Shown here piece by piece: positions 6,684 through 15,072 of a stretch of DNA of 64,000 bases. Source of the stretch: a bacterium (GTDB lineage Bacteria; Oederibacteriota; CAKKQC01); NCBI GenBank assembly GCA_919901855.1, contig CAKKQC010000030.1, positions 21,212 to 85,211 of the forward strand, written 5' to 3'. The notes beneath the pieces are model-generated. The model had not been told where the DNA came from. It did not search any database and saw only the letters and a list, made by a program, of their open reading frames with translations. Each line of letters begins with the position of its first letter. Position 1 is the first letter of the stretch. The position numbers and the translations under genes were made by a program.

Positions 6684-7940
6684 ATGAACACCTGGCACGA
6701 GCCCGCACGCGAGATTCCGGTAGCCCGCGACACCGACGTCGTTGTCGCCGGCGGAGGGCCCGCGGGCCTCGCCGCCGCGATCGCCTCGGCGCGAAACGGA
6801 GCGAAGACCACGCTCGTCGAGCGGTTCGGGTTCCTCGGCGGCGTCGCCACCGCGGGGCTGATGGCGAACCTCAACGGGTTCCGCAACCAGGTCGAACCGG
6901 ACGCCACCCAGACCGTCCGCGGGATCGCGGAGGAGATCGTCCTCGAGCTCAAGAAGATGAACGGGCTGGGCAAGAGCCCGTACCCGCAGAAGGCGTACGC
7001 CGACGAGGCCGGGCAGATGGCCTACAGCTACGCGATCGACACCGAGAAGGTCAAGTACGTCGTCATGAAGATGTGCGCGGACGCGGGCGTGGACCTCCTC
7101 CTGCACACGTGGGTCGCCGCGCCCATCGTCGAGGACGCGAAAATGCGCGGCATCGTGGTCGAGAACAAGTCGGGGCGGGAGGCGCTCCTGGCCCGGGTCG
7201 TGATCGACGCCACCGGCGACGGCGACGTCGCCGCGCGCGCGGGCGCCCCGTTCTGGAGCTCGACGGACGAAAGCGAGCCCCGGCTGGGCGACTCGCTCAT
7301 GTACCGGATCCGGTTCGGCGCGAAACACCCCGCGGACCTCGGCGGGATGGATTTCGGCGCCGACATGATCGTCTGGGGCCCGTTCTCGAAGACCATGGAC
7401 GGCACGAATGCGGACGCGATCAGCAAGGCCGAGGTCGCCGCCCGCCTCGCGGTCTACACGAACTTCGCCGCGATGCAGGCCAAGCACCCGGACCTCGTGG
7501 ACGCCAAGGTCGCCGAGACGCCGGTCATGTTCGGGGTCCGGCAGACCCGGTTCATCGAGGGCGAATACAAGGTCACGGGCGACGACGCCATCGCGGGGAC
7601 GAGGTTCCCGGACTCGATCGCGATGAGCTCCTGCGCGATTATCGGCTACTACGGCTACCGCCGGTACCTGACCCACCAGGGGTACGACATCCCCTACCGG
7701 TGCCTGGTCCCCCGAGTCGTCGACCAGCTCCTGATCGCGGGCCGGTGCATCTCGAGCGACCAGCGCGCGTACGAATCCCACCGCGCCATGATCCCGATGA
7801 TGGCGATCGGCCAGGCGGCGGGCACGGCCGCGGCGCTGTCGGCCAGGCAGGGCGTCGCGCCCCGCCGGCTTGATGTCGGCCACCTGCAACGCACGCTGAC
7901 GGCGCAGGGCGCGGTGATCAGGATTCCGTCCGCCGGCTGA
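6684..7940 (+). CDS. FAD-dependent oxidoreductase (FAD_oxidored family)
   Basis: 418 aa. The N-terminal dinucleotide fold DVVVAGGGPAGLAAAIASAR (GxGxxG) is followed by LVERFGFLGGVATAGLM, the GG-doublet typical of the FAD_oxidored (PF12831) group. VVIDATGDGDVAARAG and the terminal LLIAGRCISSDQRAYESHR / MAIGQAAGTAAALS blocks complete the FAD-binding core. Members of this group are common in polysaccharide-utilisation regions of Planctomycetota and Verrucomicrobia, but their substrates are mostly unknown. No signal peptide is evident. It lies 10 bp after the CE15 gene and 3 bp before a membrane glycosyltransferase gene, so co-transcription is likely. Confidence 0.85.
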   Translation: MNTWHEPAREIPVARDTDVVVAGGGPAGLAAAIASARNGAKTTLVERFGFLGGVATAGLMANLNGFRNQVEPDATQTVRGIAEEIVLELKKMNGLGKSPYPQKAYADEAGQMAYSYAIDTEKVKYVVMKMCADAGVDLLLHTWVAAPIVEDAKMRGIVVENKSGREALLARVVIDATGDGDVAARAGAPFWSSTDESEPRLGDSLMYRIRFGAKHPADLGGMDFGADMIVWGPFSKTMDGTNADAISKAEVAARLAVYTNFAAMQAKHPDLVDAKVAETPVMFGVRQTRFIEGEYKVTGDDAIAGTRFPDSIAMSSCAIIGYYGYRRYLTHQGYDIPYRCLVPRVVDQLLIAGRCISSDQRAYESHRAMIPMMAIGQAAGTAAALSARQGVAPRRLDVGHLQRTLTAQGAVIRIPSAG

Positions 7941-7943
7941 GGC

Positions 7944-10325
7944 ATGCCAGCCAGCTTTCAACTGGCGGCAACCCGGCTGATCCTTCTCGGGATCGGAGCC
8001 GCCGTGCTGTGGGAGATGGCGGCCCGGATCGGCACCGGGCTGGTGGCCGGGCGCCGGAAGATCGCGGGACCGAGAGCGCTGGTCGTGTTCGGAGCCGGCC
8101 TCCTGCTGGGCTGGGGCATGCTCGGACCGGCCTTCCTCGGACTGGCCCTGACCGGCCTGCTCTTCCCCGGAGTCGTGGCGGGCGTCGTGGTCGTCCTGCT
8201 CGCCGCGTCTCCGGCTTCCAGATCCGCCCGGTGCCTGATCCTGGAGGCCGGGCGGACGTTCCTGGCGGTCCCCCTCCACGGCCGGCTCGCCATGGCGCTC
8301 CCGGCAGCCATGCTGGTCCCGTGGTTGCTGGTGCCGGAGAGCCAGCAGGACGTCTTCACGTATCATCTGGGGGCGCCGTGGCAGTTCCTTCAGGCGCACC
8401 GGGTTCTCCTCGAGCACGTGTTCATGGACTTCCACCTGCCCATCCCCGTCGAGATGACCTTCGTGATCCCGTTGGGCCTCGGCGTCGAGCGGCTCGGACG
8501 ATGGATCGTCCTTTCCCATTTCGCGGCGGTGGCCGCGATCTGGGCCGGCATGTGTCTCGCACAAGGCCGGCGAACGGCCGCATGGCTCGGGAGCGTCCTG
8601 GCCCTGGGGACGGCCCACCTTCCATGGCTGATGACGATGAGCACGAACGATTCGGCGGCCGCCGCGCTCATCACGGCCGGCTGGCTGTTTCAGCGGCGGC
8701 GGGCCTGGGGCATGGCCGCCATCCTGTACGGCTTGGGCACGGCGGCCAAGCAGGTCTTCGGCCCGGTCGCCGCGGTCCTGTTGGTGCTGGATCCCCCGCC
8801 CCTGCGTCTGGCGATGCGCCTGGCCGCCCCGCTCGTACTTCCCACCGCCGTCTGGTGGATCAAGGCGTTCGTCGCGACGGGTAATCCCGTGTTCCCCCTG
8901 GCCACGGACCTGTTCCCCACCCTGGGCTGGGGTCCCCGGAACGACGCCGTGTTCCTCTCCTATATGCGGACCCTTCAGGCACCGGACACGTTCAGCTGGG
9001 CGGAGATCCCGGGGGCCCTGCTCCAGTACCTGGACCGGGACGCCGTCTTTCTCCCGCTCTGCCTGCCGGGCCTGCTCCTGCTGGGAAGCCAGCGGCGGGA
9101 AGCCTGGGGATGCGCCCTGGGGGCGGCGATCGTCCTGCGCTACGGGCACTTCTCAAGGTTCCTGGTGCCGGCTGAGTGGATCCTGTGCCTGCTGGTCGCG
9201 ACCGAAGTGTGCCGCCTGCGCACGGCCCCCCGCGTGGCCAGTGCCCTCGTGCTGGCCGCGTATGTCCTCTGCCGCGCGATCATGAACCCCGCCCTGCAGC
9301 CGGTGCCCTGGCGCGATGCGGGGAGGCCGCTCCCGCACGTCCGGACCGCCTATCTCGAGACCTTCCGCGACATGTACCTGGCCCTGAGGGAGACGGCTCC
9401 CCCGAACGTCATGACAATCGGGGAGTTGTCCTCCTACCGAATCCCCTCTCGCGTGATCTTTACCGGCATGCTTGGGCAGACTCCCGCCGTGTGGGACCTC
9501 GTGAGAACGTCATGGAGCCAGGACGAGATTTTCAAGCGATACCGCCAGCTTGGCGAGCCGCTCATCGTACACAACGTGGTGGGAGCGCTGACGCGGAGCA
9601 CCCGCTACGCGGCGTTCTCCTGGGAAACGCGCATGCTGGTGTTGTACCGGGCCTTCTGCCTCCGGCGTCTGGAACTGGTTCGCGCTCCGCGCCGGAGTGA
9701 TACCCGGGTGGGATGCTACTACCTATGGCGCATGCGGTCCACGCCGCGGCGGGGAGCCCCGAAGCCGGCCGAAGCCTACTTCCTGCCGGGGACGTCCAGC
9801 CTGCTGGCCCCGGTCATCATCCTGCGGAACCAGGGCCGGTACCGCGAAGCCATTGCGGAGTGCGAGCGCATCCTGCGTATCCTGCCCGGCCTGGGCTGCG
9901 TGGAGAGCGAACTGGGGACCATCTACGGCATGGCGGGGCAGTGGCGGGCCGCCTACGACACGCTCAAGCCGCTGGTGGATTCCGGCGTCCTGGACTCCAA
10001 GAATTTCGGCATGCTCGCGACCGCCGCGACGATGGCGGGCGAATACGAGACCGCCGACCGGGTCTATCCCCTGTGCCTTGACCGGTATCGCATGGCGCGC
10101 GCCGAGTTCCTCGTGGACTGGGGCGAGATGCTCCGGTTGTGGGCCGAGCGCGAGATGCGCGAGGGGCGCACCGGGCATGCCCGGCGCCTGCTGGGGCGGT
10201 CGCTGGAGATCCTGCGCTCGATCCCGCCTGTCACCGCTCCCGCGGTGAGCCATGCGCGCAGCACCAATCTCGCGCGGGTGACGGAGCTGATCCAGGACCT
10301 GGAGGGGGACGAACCGCAGCCGTGA
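7944..10325 (+). CDS. GT-C-type membrane glycosyltransferase with C-terminal TPR-like region
   Basis: 793 aa. Residues about 1-470 form many hydrophobic segments (about ten, from LILLGIGAAVLWEM onward) with the short acidic loop QDVFTYHLGAPWQFLQ after the fourth or fifth segment. This layout resembles GT39/PMT-like GT-C enzymes that use polyprenyl-phosphate sugars. Residues about 480-620 hold a periplasmic-type domain (YRQLGEPLIVHNVVGALTRS), and about 620-780 hold helical repeats (PGLGCVESELGTIYGMAGQW) that look like TPRs. It is a distant relative of the three tandem proteins at 18.8-26.5 kb: YHLGAPWQFLQAHR matches their YHWAAPEAFLRAHR. Substrate and acceptor are unknown. Confidence 0.7.
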   Translation: MPASFQLAATRLILLGIGAAVLWEMAARIGTGLVAGRRKIAGPRALVVFGAGLLLGWGMLGPAFLGLALTGLLFPGVVAGVVVVLLAASPASRSARCLILEAGRTFLAVPLHGRLAMALPAAMLVPWLLVPESQQDVFTYHLGAPWQFLQAHRVLLEHVFMDFHLPIPVEMTFVIPLGLGVERLGRWIVLSHFAAVAAIWAGMCLAQGRRTAAWLGSVLALGTAHLPWLMTMSTNDSAAAALITAGWLFQRRRAWGMAAILYGLGTAAKQVFGPVAAVLLVLDPPPLRLAMRLAAPLVLPTAVWWIKAFVATGNPVFPLATDLFPTLGWGPRNDAVFLSYMRTLQAPDTFSWAEIPGALLQYLDRDAVFLPLCLPGLLLLGSQRREAWGCALGAAIVLRYGHFSRFLVPAEWILCLLVATEVCRLRTAPRVASALVLAAYVLCRAIMNPALQPVPWRDAGRPLPHVRTAYLETFRDMYLALRETAPPNVMTIGELSSYRIPSRVIFTGMLGQTPAVWDLVRTSWSQDEIFKRYRQLGEPLIVHNVVGALTRSTRYAAFSWETRMLVLYRAFCLRRLELVRAPRRSDTRVGCYYLWRMRSTPRRGAPKPAEAYFLPGTSSLLAPVIILRNQGRYREAIAECERILRILPGLGCVESELGTIYGMAGQWRAAYDTLKPLVDSGVLDSKNFGMLATAATMAGEYETADRVYPLCLDRYRMARAEFLVDWGEMLRLWAEREMREGRTGHARRLLGRSLEILRSIPPVTAPAVSHARSTNLARVTELIQDLEGDEPQP

Positions 10326-10371
10326 CCCGGCGCCCATCGCGAGGCGTCCCGGAGACCGGCCCTGTCAGGCT

Positions 10372-11202
10372 TCAGGCCCCCTGCCCGCGGCCGCAGCGCT
10401 CGAGTACCCGGGCCACGTCGACGCCGAGGGCGGCGGACGAGGGCGCCGGCGCACCGCCGATGGCGGACAGGAACTCGCCCAGGGCGGTCGTGAGCGGGGA
10501 GGCGGGCTGAAAGGGCGCCGGGGCGCCCGCGATCCGGAGTTTCACCTCCGCGACATCGTCCCAGACGGCCTCGGCCTTCGCGCCACGCACCGCGGCGCGC
10601 CGCACCTTGGCCTTGAAATAGCTGCCGAAGTGCGCGCGCCAGACCGTCGTCCCAAAGGTCATCGTGACCCGGTGGTTCCCCTCGGGCGTCTTCGCGCACT
10701 CGACCTTCGACGGGGCCCCGCCCAGCAGGTCGATGGCCAGCGCGATGTCGTGCGGGCCCCAGTCCCAGAGCGGCGTGACGTCGCCCCGGAACGGCCCCTC
10801 CTGCCCCGCCTCGGACTCGACTTCGCGGACCGCGCCCAGCTCAGGCAGGCGCCGCTTGAGTTCCCGCCACGCGGGGTTGAACAGGTGGATGTGGTCGATG
10901 ACGACGGGAAGATGATTCGCGGCCGCCGCGTCACGGACCCGTTCGGCGTCGGCCACCGAGAGCGCCATGGGTTTTTCCACGAAGACAGGGAGGCCCTGCT
11001 CGAGAACGCGCACGGCGTGGGCGGCATGGAGCGAGGCGGGAGTCGCGATCGCCACGGCGTCGGGCCGGCGCGAGGTCAGCCAGCCGGGCCAGTCATCCTT
11101 CGACCCCGCCACCCACGCCACGCTCACGCCTTCGAGGCCTTCGAGGGTCCGGACGATGTTCCGGCCCCACTTTCCGGCGCCTCCCAGCACGCCGACCTTC
11201 AT
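10372..11202 (-). CDS. Gfo/Idh/MocA-type NAD(P)-dependent oxidoreductase
   Basis: 276 aa from the ATG at 11202. The ORF extends further upstream but only mirrors the previous gene. MKVGVLGGAGKWGRNIVRTL is the Rossmann start, AIATPASLHAAHAVRVLEQG and VFVEKPMALSVADAERV (the EKP motif) define the family, and WDWGPHDIALAIDLLGG carries the catalytic-type D-x-x-x-H region. Such enzymes reduce or oxidise sugar rings, including 3-keto nucleotide sugars. It is the last gene of a five-gene minus-strand cassette and starts 4 bp after the stop of the UXS-like gene. It is somewhat short for the family (usually 320-380 aa) because the C-terminal beta domain is compact. Confidence 0.85.
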   Translation of the reverse strand: MKVGVLGGAGKWGRNIVRTLEGLEGVSVAWVAGSKDDWPGWLTSRRPDAVAIATPASLHAAHAVRVLEQGLPVFVEKPMALSVADAERVRDAAAANHLPVVIDHIHLFNPAWRELKRRLPELGAVREVESEAGQEGPFRGDVTPLWDWGPHDIALAIDLLGGAPSKVECAKTPEGNHRVTMTFGTTVWRAHFGSYFKAKVRRAAVRGAKAEAVWDDVAEVKLRIAGAPAPFQPASPLTTALGEFLSAIGGAPAPSSAALGVDVARVLERCGRGQGA

Positions 11203-11206
11203 GGGA

Positions 11207-12256
11207 TCAGCTTGCGCCGGTGTAGTGCCGGTCGGTCCAGGCCAGGTACCGCCGCAGCCCCTCCTCGAGCGGCGTGCGCGGAGCATATCCCAGCTCCGTC
11301 TTCGCCTTCGTGAGGTCCGGGCACCGGCGGCTGGGCTCGTCCGGCGGATAGTGATCCGGATACTTGGCGAACTCCTTCTTCACCGTCCGGCCCAGCACCT
11401 TCTCGATCACGGCCACGAGGTCGTTGATCGAGATCTCGGGGTTCGTGTTCCCGATGTTGTACGCCTCCCCGCCGCGCCCCTTGAGGAGCGCGCGGAAGAA
11501 CCCGACCAGGCCGTCGGTCGCGTAGCAGTAGGTCCGCGTCTGCTTCCCGTTCCCGTACATGAGCAGTGGGCGGTCCGCCTTGATCGCGGAGGCGAAGTTC
11601 GGCAGGACCCGGTAGTCCTTTTCCTTCATCTCCGGACCATACACGTTGAACGGCCGCACCACCACGGCCGCCACCTGGAAGTAGTTCGCGTAGATGTAGC
11701 ACAGGGTCTCGCAGACCCGCTTGCCCTCGTCGTAGCACGACCGCGGACCCATGGAAGAAACGTACCCCCGGTACGTTTCCGGGGTCGGCACGAACTTCGG
11801 GTCGGGATCGCCGTAGATCTCGCTCGACGAGAAGCAGAGCATGCGCGCGCCGTCGCGCTTCGCGAGGTCGAGCACCTGCCGCGTGCCCAGGAACGAGACG
11901 TCCAGGGTCTCCAGGGGCTTTGCCCTGTAGTACGCGGGGCTCGCGATGCCGGCCATGTGCACGGCGAAGTCCACGTGGTCCTTGAAATCGAACCCCACGG
12001 AGAGGTCGTGGTGGATGAACGTGATGTCCCCGGGGCGCTTGACGCCCTCGCGGATGTCCTTCGCCGCCTCGACGGTGTCGAGCGCCAGAAGCCGGCAGGG
12101 CTTCGCCAGCACGGCCGCGTTCAGGTGGTCGACCGCACGGACGAACCAGCGGCCGAGGAAGCCGCCCGACCCGGTGAGCAGGAGGGTCTTGCCCTCCAGC
12201 GCCCGGGCCTCGGCCCCGAGCCCCGTCGCAATGTCTTTTAGGTCCTGTTCGTCCAT
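11207..12256 (-). CDS. NAD-dependent nucleotide-sugar dehydratase/decarboxylase (UDP-glucuronate decarboxylase-like SDR)
   Basis: 349 aa extended SDR. The glycine motif is TLLLTGSGGFLGRWFVRA. SSSEIYGDPDPKFVPTPETY and GPRSCYDEGKRVCETL carry the catalytic Ser and the Tyr-x-x-x-Lys, and the GxRSCYDEGKR wording is characteristic of UDP-glucuronate decarboxylases (UXS) and close relatives. RPFNVYGP and YRVLPNFASAIKADRPLLMY follow as expected. The start at 12256 is fixed by AGGAGG six bases upstream, the same GGAGGACGCCG-ATG leader found before the YhcG gene at 29633. It could make UDP-xylose or a 4-keto sugar intermediate. The cassette context favours a modified sugar. Confidence 0.85.
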   Translation of the reverse strand: MDEQDLKDIATGLGAEARALEGKTLLLTGSGGFLGRWFVRAVDHLNAAVLAKPCRLLALDTVEAAKDIREGVKRPGDITFIHHDLSVGFDFKDHVDFAVHMAGIASPAYYRAKPLETLDVSFLGTRQVLDLAKRDGARMLCFSSSEIYGDPDPKFVPTPETYRGYVSSMGPRSCYDEGKRVCETLCYIYANYFQVAAVVVRPFNVYGPEMKEKDYRVLPNFASAIKADRPLLMYGNGKQTRTYCYATDGLVGFFRALLKGRGGEAYNIGNTNPEISINDLVAVIEKVLGRTVKKEFAKYPDHYPPDEPSRRCPDLTKAKTELGYAPRTPLEEGLRRYLAWTDRHYTGAS

Positions 12257-12274
12257 CGGCGTCCTCCTGTCGGT

Positions 12275-13495
12275 CTAAATCACGGTCGGGTCGGGCAAGG
12301 GCACGATAAGGTCCGGCGCCTTCAGGCCGCGCGCGGCGAATAGATCGCGGATCTTTTTCGCGATCGACTCGGCGAAGTTCCAGGCGAAGATGACGACGGC
12401 CTGCGGGGGCCGCTCGAGGAGCGCCGACGGAGCGAGCACGGGGATGTGGAGGCCCGGGGAACGAAGGCCGATCTTCAGCGGCGAATCGTCGACGAGGTAA
12501 TCGATCGAGGCGCTCGAAAGCCCCATCGTGTACATGAGCGTCGTCGTCTTGGCCGGCACCCCGTATCCGGCGATGACGGCCTTCCCCTTCTTGTAGTCCC
12601 CGAGGAGCGCCCGCAGGCGTTGCGAGGCCGCGTCGATCCGGCTCCGTAGGCGCTTGAACGCAACCGCCGAGGTCCAGGCCTCCTCCTTGAGGTCCCACTC
12701 GGGCCGCTCGAGGAACGGAGGCTCGGCCCGGACGAAGACCCGGATCGAGCCGCCGTGCGTGGGCACCGGCACCACGTCGAAGACCCCCAGCCCGTGCCGC
12801 TTGAAGAACGGAATGAGCGGGCCGACGGCGTGGTAGCTCACGTGCTCGGCGTAGATCATGTCCCAGAGGCCGTTCCGTACCATGTCGACGACGTACTGGA
12901 CCTCCATGACGAAGATGCCACCGGGCGCGAGAACCGCGTGCACGCCGCGCACGACGCCCGCGAGATCGTCGATGTGCGCCATGCAGTTGTTGGCGGCCAC
13001 GAGGGCGGCGGGCCCGTACTTCCCGACCACCTGGCGCGCGGTCGCCTCGGTGAAGAAGTCGGGCCAGGTCTCGACTCCGGAGGCCGTCGCCGCCGCCGCG
13101 ATCTTCCGCGCGGGGTCGATGCCGAGGACGTCGAGCCCCTTTTCCCGGAACGCCCGCAGCAGGACGCCGTCGTTGCTCCCGATCTCGACGACGCGGTCGC
13201 CGGCCCCGAGCCCGAACCGCCGCGTCACTTCGTCCGCGTACGACTGGAAGTGCCGGACGAACACGGGACTCGTCCCGCTCGCGTAAACGTAGTCTCCGAA
13301 CAGGACCTCCGCGTCGACGACGGCGCCGAGCTGGACGTGGCCGCACGCGCGGCACCGGAAGAGGTCCTGCGGGAAGACTTCCTGCGGCGCCGGCGTCTTC
13401 ACGAATGCGTTCGCCGGCGGCGTCGGCGGCAGGGACAGGACCTGCTCGAGGTGTCCGGCGTCGCAGAGCCGGCAGATCTCGCGCCGGCGCACCAT
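12275..13495 (-). CDS. Sugar C-methyltransferase (NovU/TylCIII-like, class I SAM-dependent)
   Basis: 406 aa in three parts. An N-terminal zinc-type region has CRLCDAG (C..C) and CRACGHVQLGAV (C..C). The central SAM domain has VVEIGSNDGVLLRAFREKG and HIDDLAGVVRGVHAVLAPGG. The C-terminal domain has IAGYGVPAKTTTLM and VVIFAWNFAESI. This three-domain order is that of the C-3-methyltransferases of deoxysugar pathways (Methyltransf_13, _23, _14). YAEHVSYHAVGPLIPFF matches the family active-site region with the conserved EH..Y. It probably methylates a 3-keto or 4-keto nucleotide sugar supplied by neighbouring SDR enzymes. Cytoplasmic. Confidence 0.87.
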   Translation of the reverse strand: MVRRREICRLCDAGHLEQVLSLPPTPPANAFVKTPAPQEVFPQDLFRCRACGHVQLGAVVDAEVLFGDYVYASGTSPVFVRHFQSYADEVTRRFGLGAGDRVVEIGSNDGVLLRAFREKGLDVLGIDPARKIAAAATASGVETWPDFFTEATARQVVGKYGPAALVAANNCMAHIDDLAGVVRGVHAVLAPGGIFVMEVQYVVDMVRNGLWDMIYAEHVSYHAVGPLIPFFKRHGLGVFDVVPVPTHGGSIRVFVRAEPPFLERPEWDLKEEAWTSAVAFKRLRSRIDAASQRLRALLGDYKKGKAVIAGYGVPAKTTTLMYTMGLSSASIDYLVDDSPLKIGLRSPGLHIPVLAPSALLERPPQAVVIFAWNFAESIAKKIRDLFAARGLKAPDLIVPLPDPTVI

Positions 13496-13505
13496 GCCCG
13501 TCAGC

Positions 13506-13943
13506 TCACCGGGCGATCAACGGCGGATTCAGCCGGATGAGGTCCTTCTCGTAATCCGCCTGGTCGCGATGCCGGTCGGCCACCGTGATGAAGATGCTGT
13601 CGGCGAGGAACTTCATCGCGTGGTCGATCCCGGGCGGCGTGAAGACCGCCTGGCCCGCCTTCACGATCAGGCGCTTGCTGGGCCGCGCGGCTCCCGGCTT
13701 GCGCTCGACGTAGAGCATCCGCCCCGTGACGAAGTAGCAGAGGTGGCTGTCCTGGCGGTGCCGGTGGTTGGCGCGGATCGTGCCCTTCTTGCTCGATATC
13801 ACGACGACGGACCCGAACCGGGTCCCCAGCGTGCGCGAGGACGCGATGACGTGGAGACTGCCCCGCCGGTCGACGTGGGGCCGCTCGAGTTTGGGGACGG
13901 TTGGGACCTTCTTCCACCACTTGGTGCGCTTCGGGATGTCCAT
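13506..13943 (-). CDS. Cupin sugar ketoisomerase/epimerase-like protein (WxcM/FdtA-type)
   Basis: 145 aa single cupin. Metal or substrate-binding residues are visible in HRHRQDSHLCYFVTGRMLYV and in VFTPPGIDHAMKFLAD. The size and the WYVxxG-free layout fit sugar 3,4-ketoisomerases or related cupins of deoxysugar clusters better than RmlC epimerases (about 185 aa). It lies between an SDR gene and the C-methyltransferase gene, the expected place for an enzyme that shifts the keto group before methylation. The exact reaction is inferred. Confidence 0.7.
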   Translation of the reverse strand: MDIPKRTKWWKKVPTVPKLERPHVDRRGSLHVIASSRTLGTRFGSVVVISSKKGTIRANHRHRQDSHLCYFVTGRMLYVERKPGAARPSKRLIVKAGQAVFTPPGIDHAMKFLADSIFITVADRHRDQADYEKDLIRLNPPLIAR

Positions 13944-13952
13944 GGTTCGGCT

Positions 13953-13958
13953 ATTATC
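13953..13958 (-). promoter_or_regulatory. Candidate -10 box (GATAAT) for the cupin gene
   Basis: On the minus strand GATAAT ends 9 nt before the ATG at 13943, in the 18-bp gap after the preceding SDR gene. It would give the distal four genes their own leaderless start. Confidence 0.35.
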
Positions 13959-13961
13959 CCC

Positions 13962-15023
13962 TCAGTAGAGCTTCCGCGTCCACGTCGGGGGCGCGCCCGT
14001 CGCCAGCTCGAGCCCGTGCTTGAGGTAGGCGAAGGGCTGGGGGCCCACCGTCAGGGCCCAGGCGACCATGCGCCGGACGCCTTCCCGGATGGGGACCGTG
14101 GTCCGGTAGCCCAGCAGACGCTGGGCTTTCCGCTGGGAAGAGAAGGCGTCCGAGACCTCGAGCGGCCGGCCGGCCCGCCAGGTCCTCGGCTTGAGGTAGG
14201 CCGGCACGGCGCGGTCGCCCCCGAAGAACTCCCGGAGCACGAGCGTCGCGAGGTGGTTGAGCGAAATATCCTCCTCGGGGCCGATGTTGAAGATCTCGCC
14301 GTGGCATCGCTTCGACAGCCCGGCCCGGATCACGTAGGGCGTGAAGTCCTCGATGTACGTGAACGCGCGCTTCTGCGTGCCCTGGCCGTAGATCCAGAAG
14401 GGCTTCCCGTTCATGAGGGCGTTGATCCAGATCGCGATGACGTTGCGGTAGGGGTCCCGCAGGTTCTGGCGAGGCCCGTAGACGTTGTGCGGGCGGATGA
14501 TCGTGTACTGGAACCCGTGGACCCGGGACAGGATCTCGGTCACGTGCTCCATCGCGGCTTTGGACACCGCGTAGACGTCCTCGGGCTTCCGCTCCATCTC
14601 CTCGGTGAACGGGGGCTTCTGGCGCCCGTAGACACTCATGGAGGAGGCGAGGACGATCTTCTTCATCCCGGCCCGGAGCCCCGCGACGAGCGTGTTCGTG
14701 TACATCATCAGGTTGCGCTCGGTTGTGCGCACCGGTGTGAACTGGGACCCGCCCTCGGTGGCATAGGCGGCGTCGTGAAAGACGAGCTCGGGGCGGACCC
14801 GGCGCATGTACCGCTCGACCGAGGCGTGGTGGCGCAGGTCGAGCTCCGTGAATCGGACGCCCTCGGGCACGTTGGAAATGTACCCGCCCGAGAGGTCGTC
14901 CACGCCGTACACGTCGTAACCCAGCCGCACGAGCGCCTCCGCCTCGTGGCTCCCGTGCAGGCCGGCCACGCCTGTCACGAGCACGCGGCGGACGCGCAGG
15001 CGGTCGGGCCCGATACCCAGCAT
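13962..15023 (-). CDS. NAD-dependent epimerase/dehydratase (extended SDR)
   Basis: 353 aa from the ATG at 15023. An ATG three codons earlier (15032) is possible, but a GATAAT box ends 7 nt before 15023, the usual leaderless spacing here. [19 protein letters not shown] is the glycine motif with an unusual H where I is normal. [22 protein letters not shown] and YAVSKAAME give the catalytic Ser and Tyr-x-x-x-Lys, and [12 protein letters not shown] and AFTYIEDF follow as in UDP-glucose 4-epimerase-like enzymes. It opens the five-gene nucleotide-sugar cassette and diverges from the sigma factor gene. Epimerase versus dehydratase is not decidable by eye. Confidence 0.83.
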   Translation of the reverse strand: MLGIGPDRLRVRRVLVTGVAGLHGSHEAEALVRLGYDVYGVDDLSGGYISNVPEGVRFTELDLRHHASVERYMRRVRPELVFHDAAYATEGGSQFTPVRTTERNLMMYTNTLVAGLRAGMKKIVLASSMSVYGRQKPPFTEEMERKPEDVYAVSKAAMEHVTEILSRVHGFQYTIIRPHNVYGPRQNLRDPYRNVIAIWINALMNGKPFWIYGQGTQKRAFTYIEDFTPYVIRAGLSKRCHGEIFNIGPEEDISLNHLATLVLREFFGGDRAVPAYLKPRTWRAGRPLEVSDAFSSQRKAQRLLGYRTTVPIREGVRRMVAWALTVGPQPFAYLKHGLELATGAPPTWTRKLY

Positions 15024-15030
15024 GTCCGGC

Positions 15031-15036
15031 ATTATC
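15031..15036 (-). promoter_or_regulatory. Candidate leaderless -10 box (GATAAT), sugar cassette
   Basis: Minus-strand GATAAT ends 7 nt before the ATG at 15023 and is 24 bp from the plus-strand box of the sigma gene. Together they form a tight divergent control region. Confidence 0.5.
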
Positions 15037-15059
15037 GCACGCGGCACGCGAAATGCGCG

Positions 15060-15065
15060 TAGGAT
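15060..15065 (+). promoter_or_regulatory. Candidate leaderless -10 box (TAGGAT), sigma factor gene
   Basis: TAGGAT ends 7 nt before the GTG at 15073, with no Shine-Dalgarno. Confidence 0.5.
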
Positions 15066-15072
15066 AGACCAC

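Noticed and set aside
6489-9149. 886-aa minus-strand open frame opposite the CE15, FAD and GT-C genes
   Set aside because: It is Arg/Gly/Asp/Pro-rich with no domain pattern and lies antisense to three genes with clear motifs. It is a GC-driven shadow frame. The same holds for 19083-21407 and 23740-25578 on the minus strand.
11199-13355. 718-aa minus-strand frame overlapping the sugar cassette
   Set aside because: It runs over the same bases as the UXS-like and methyltransferase genes in another frame and is Arg/Pro-rich without motifs. The two genes with full SDR and SAM motifs are preferred.
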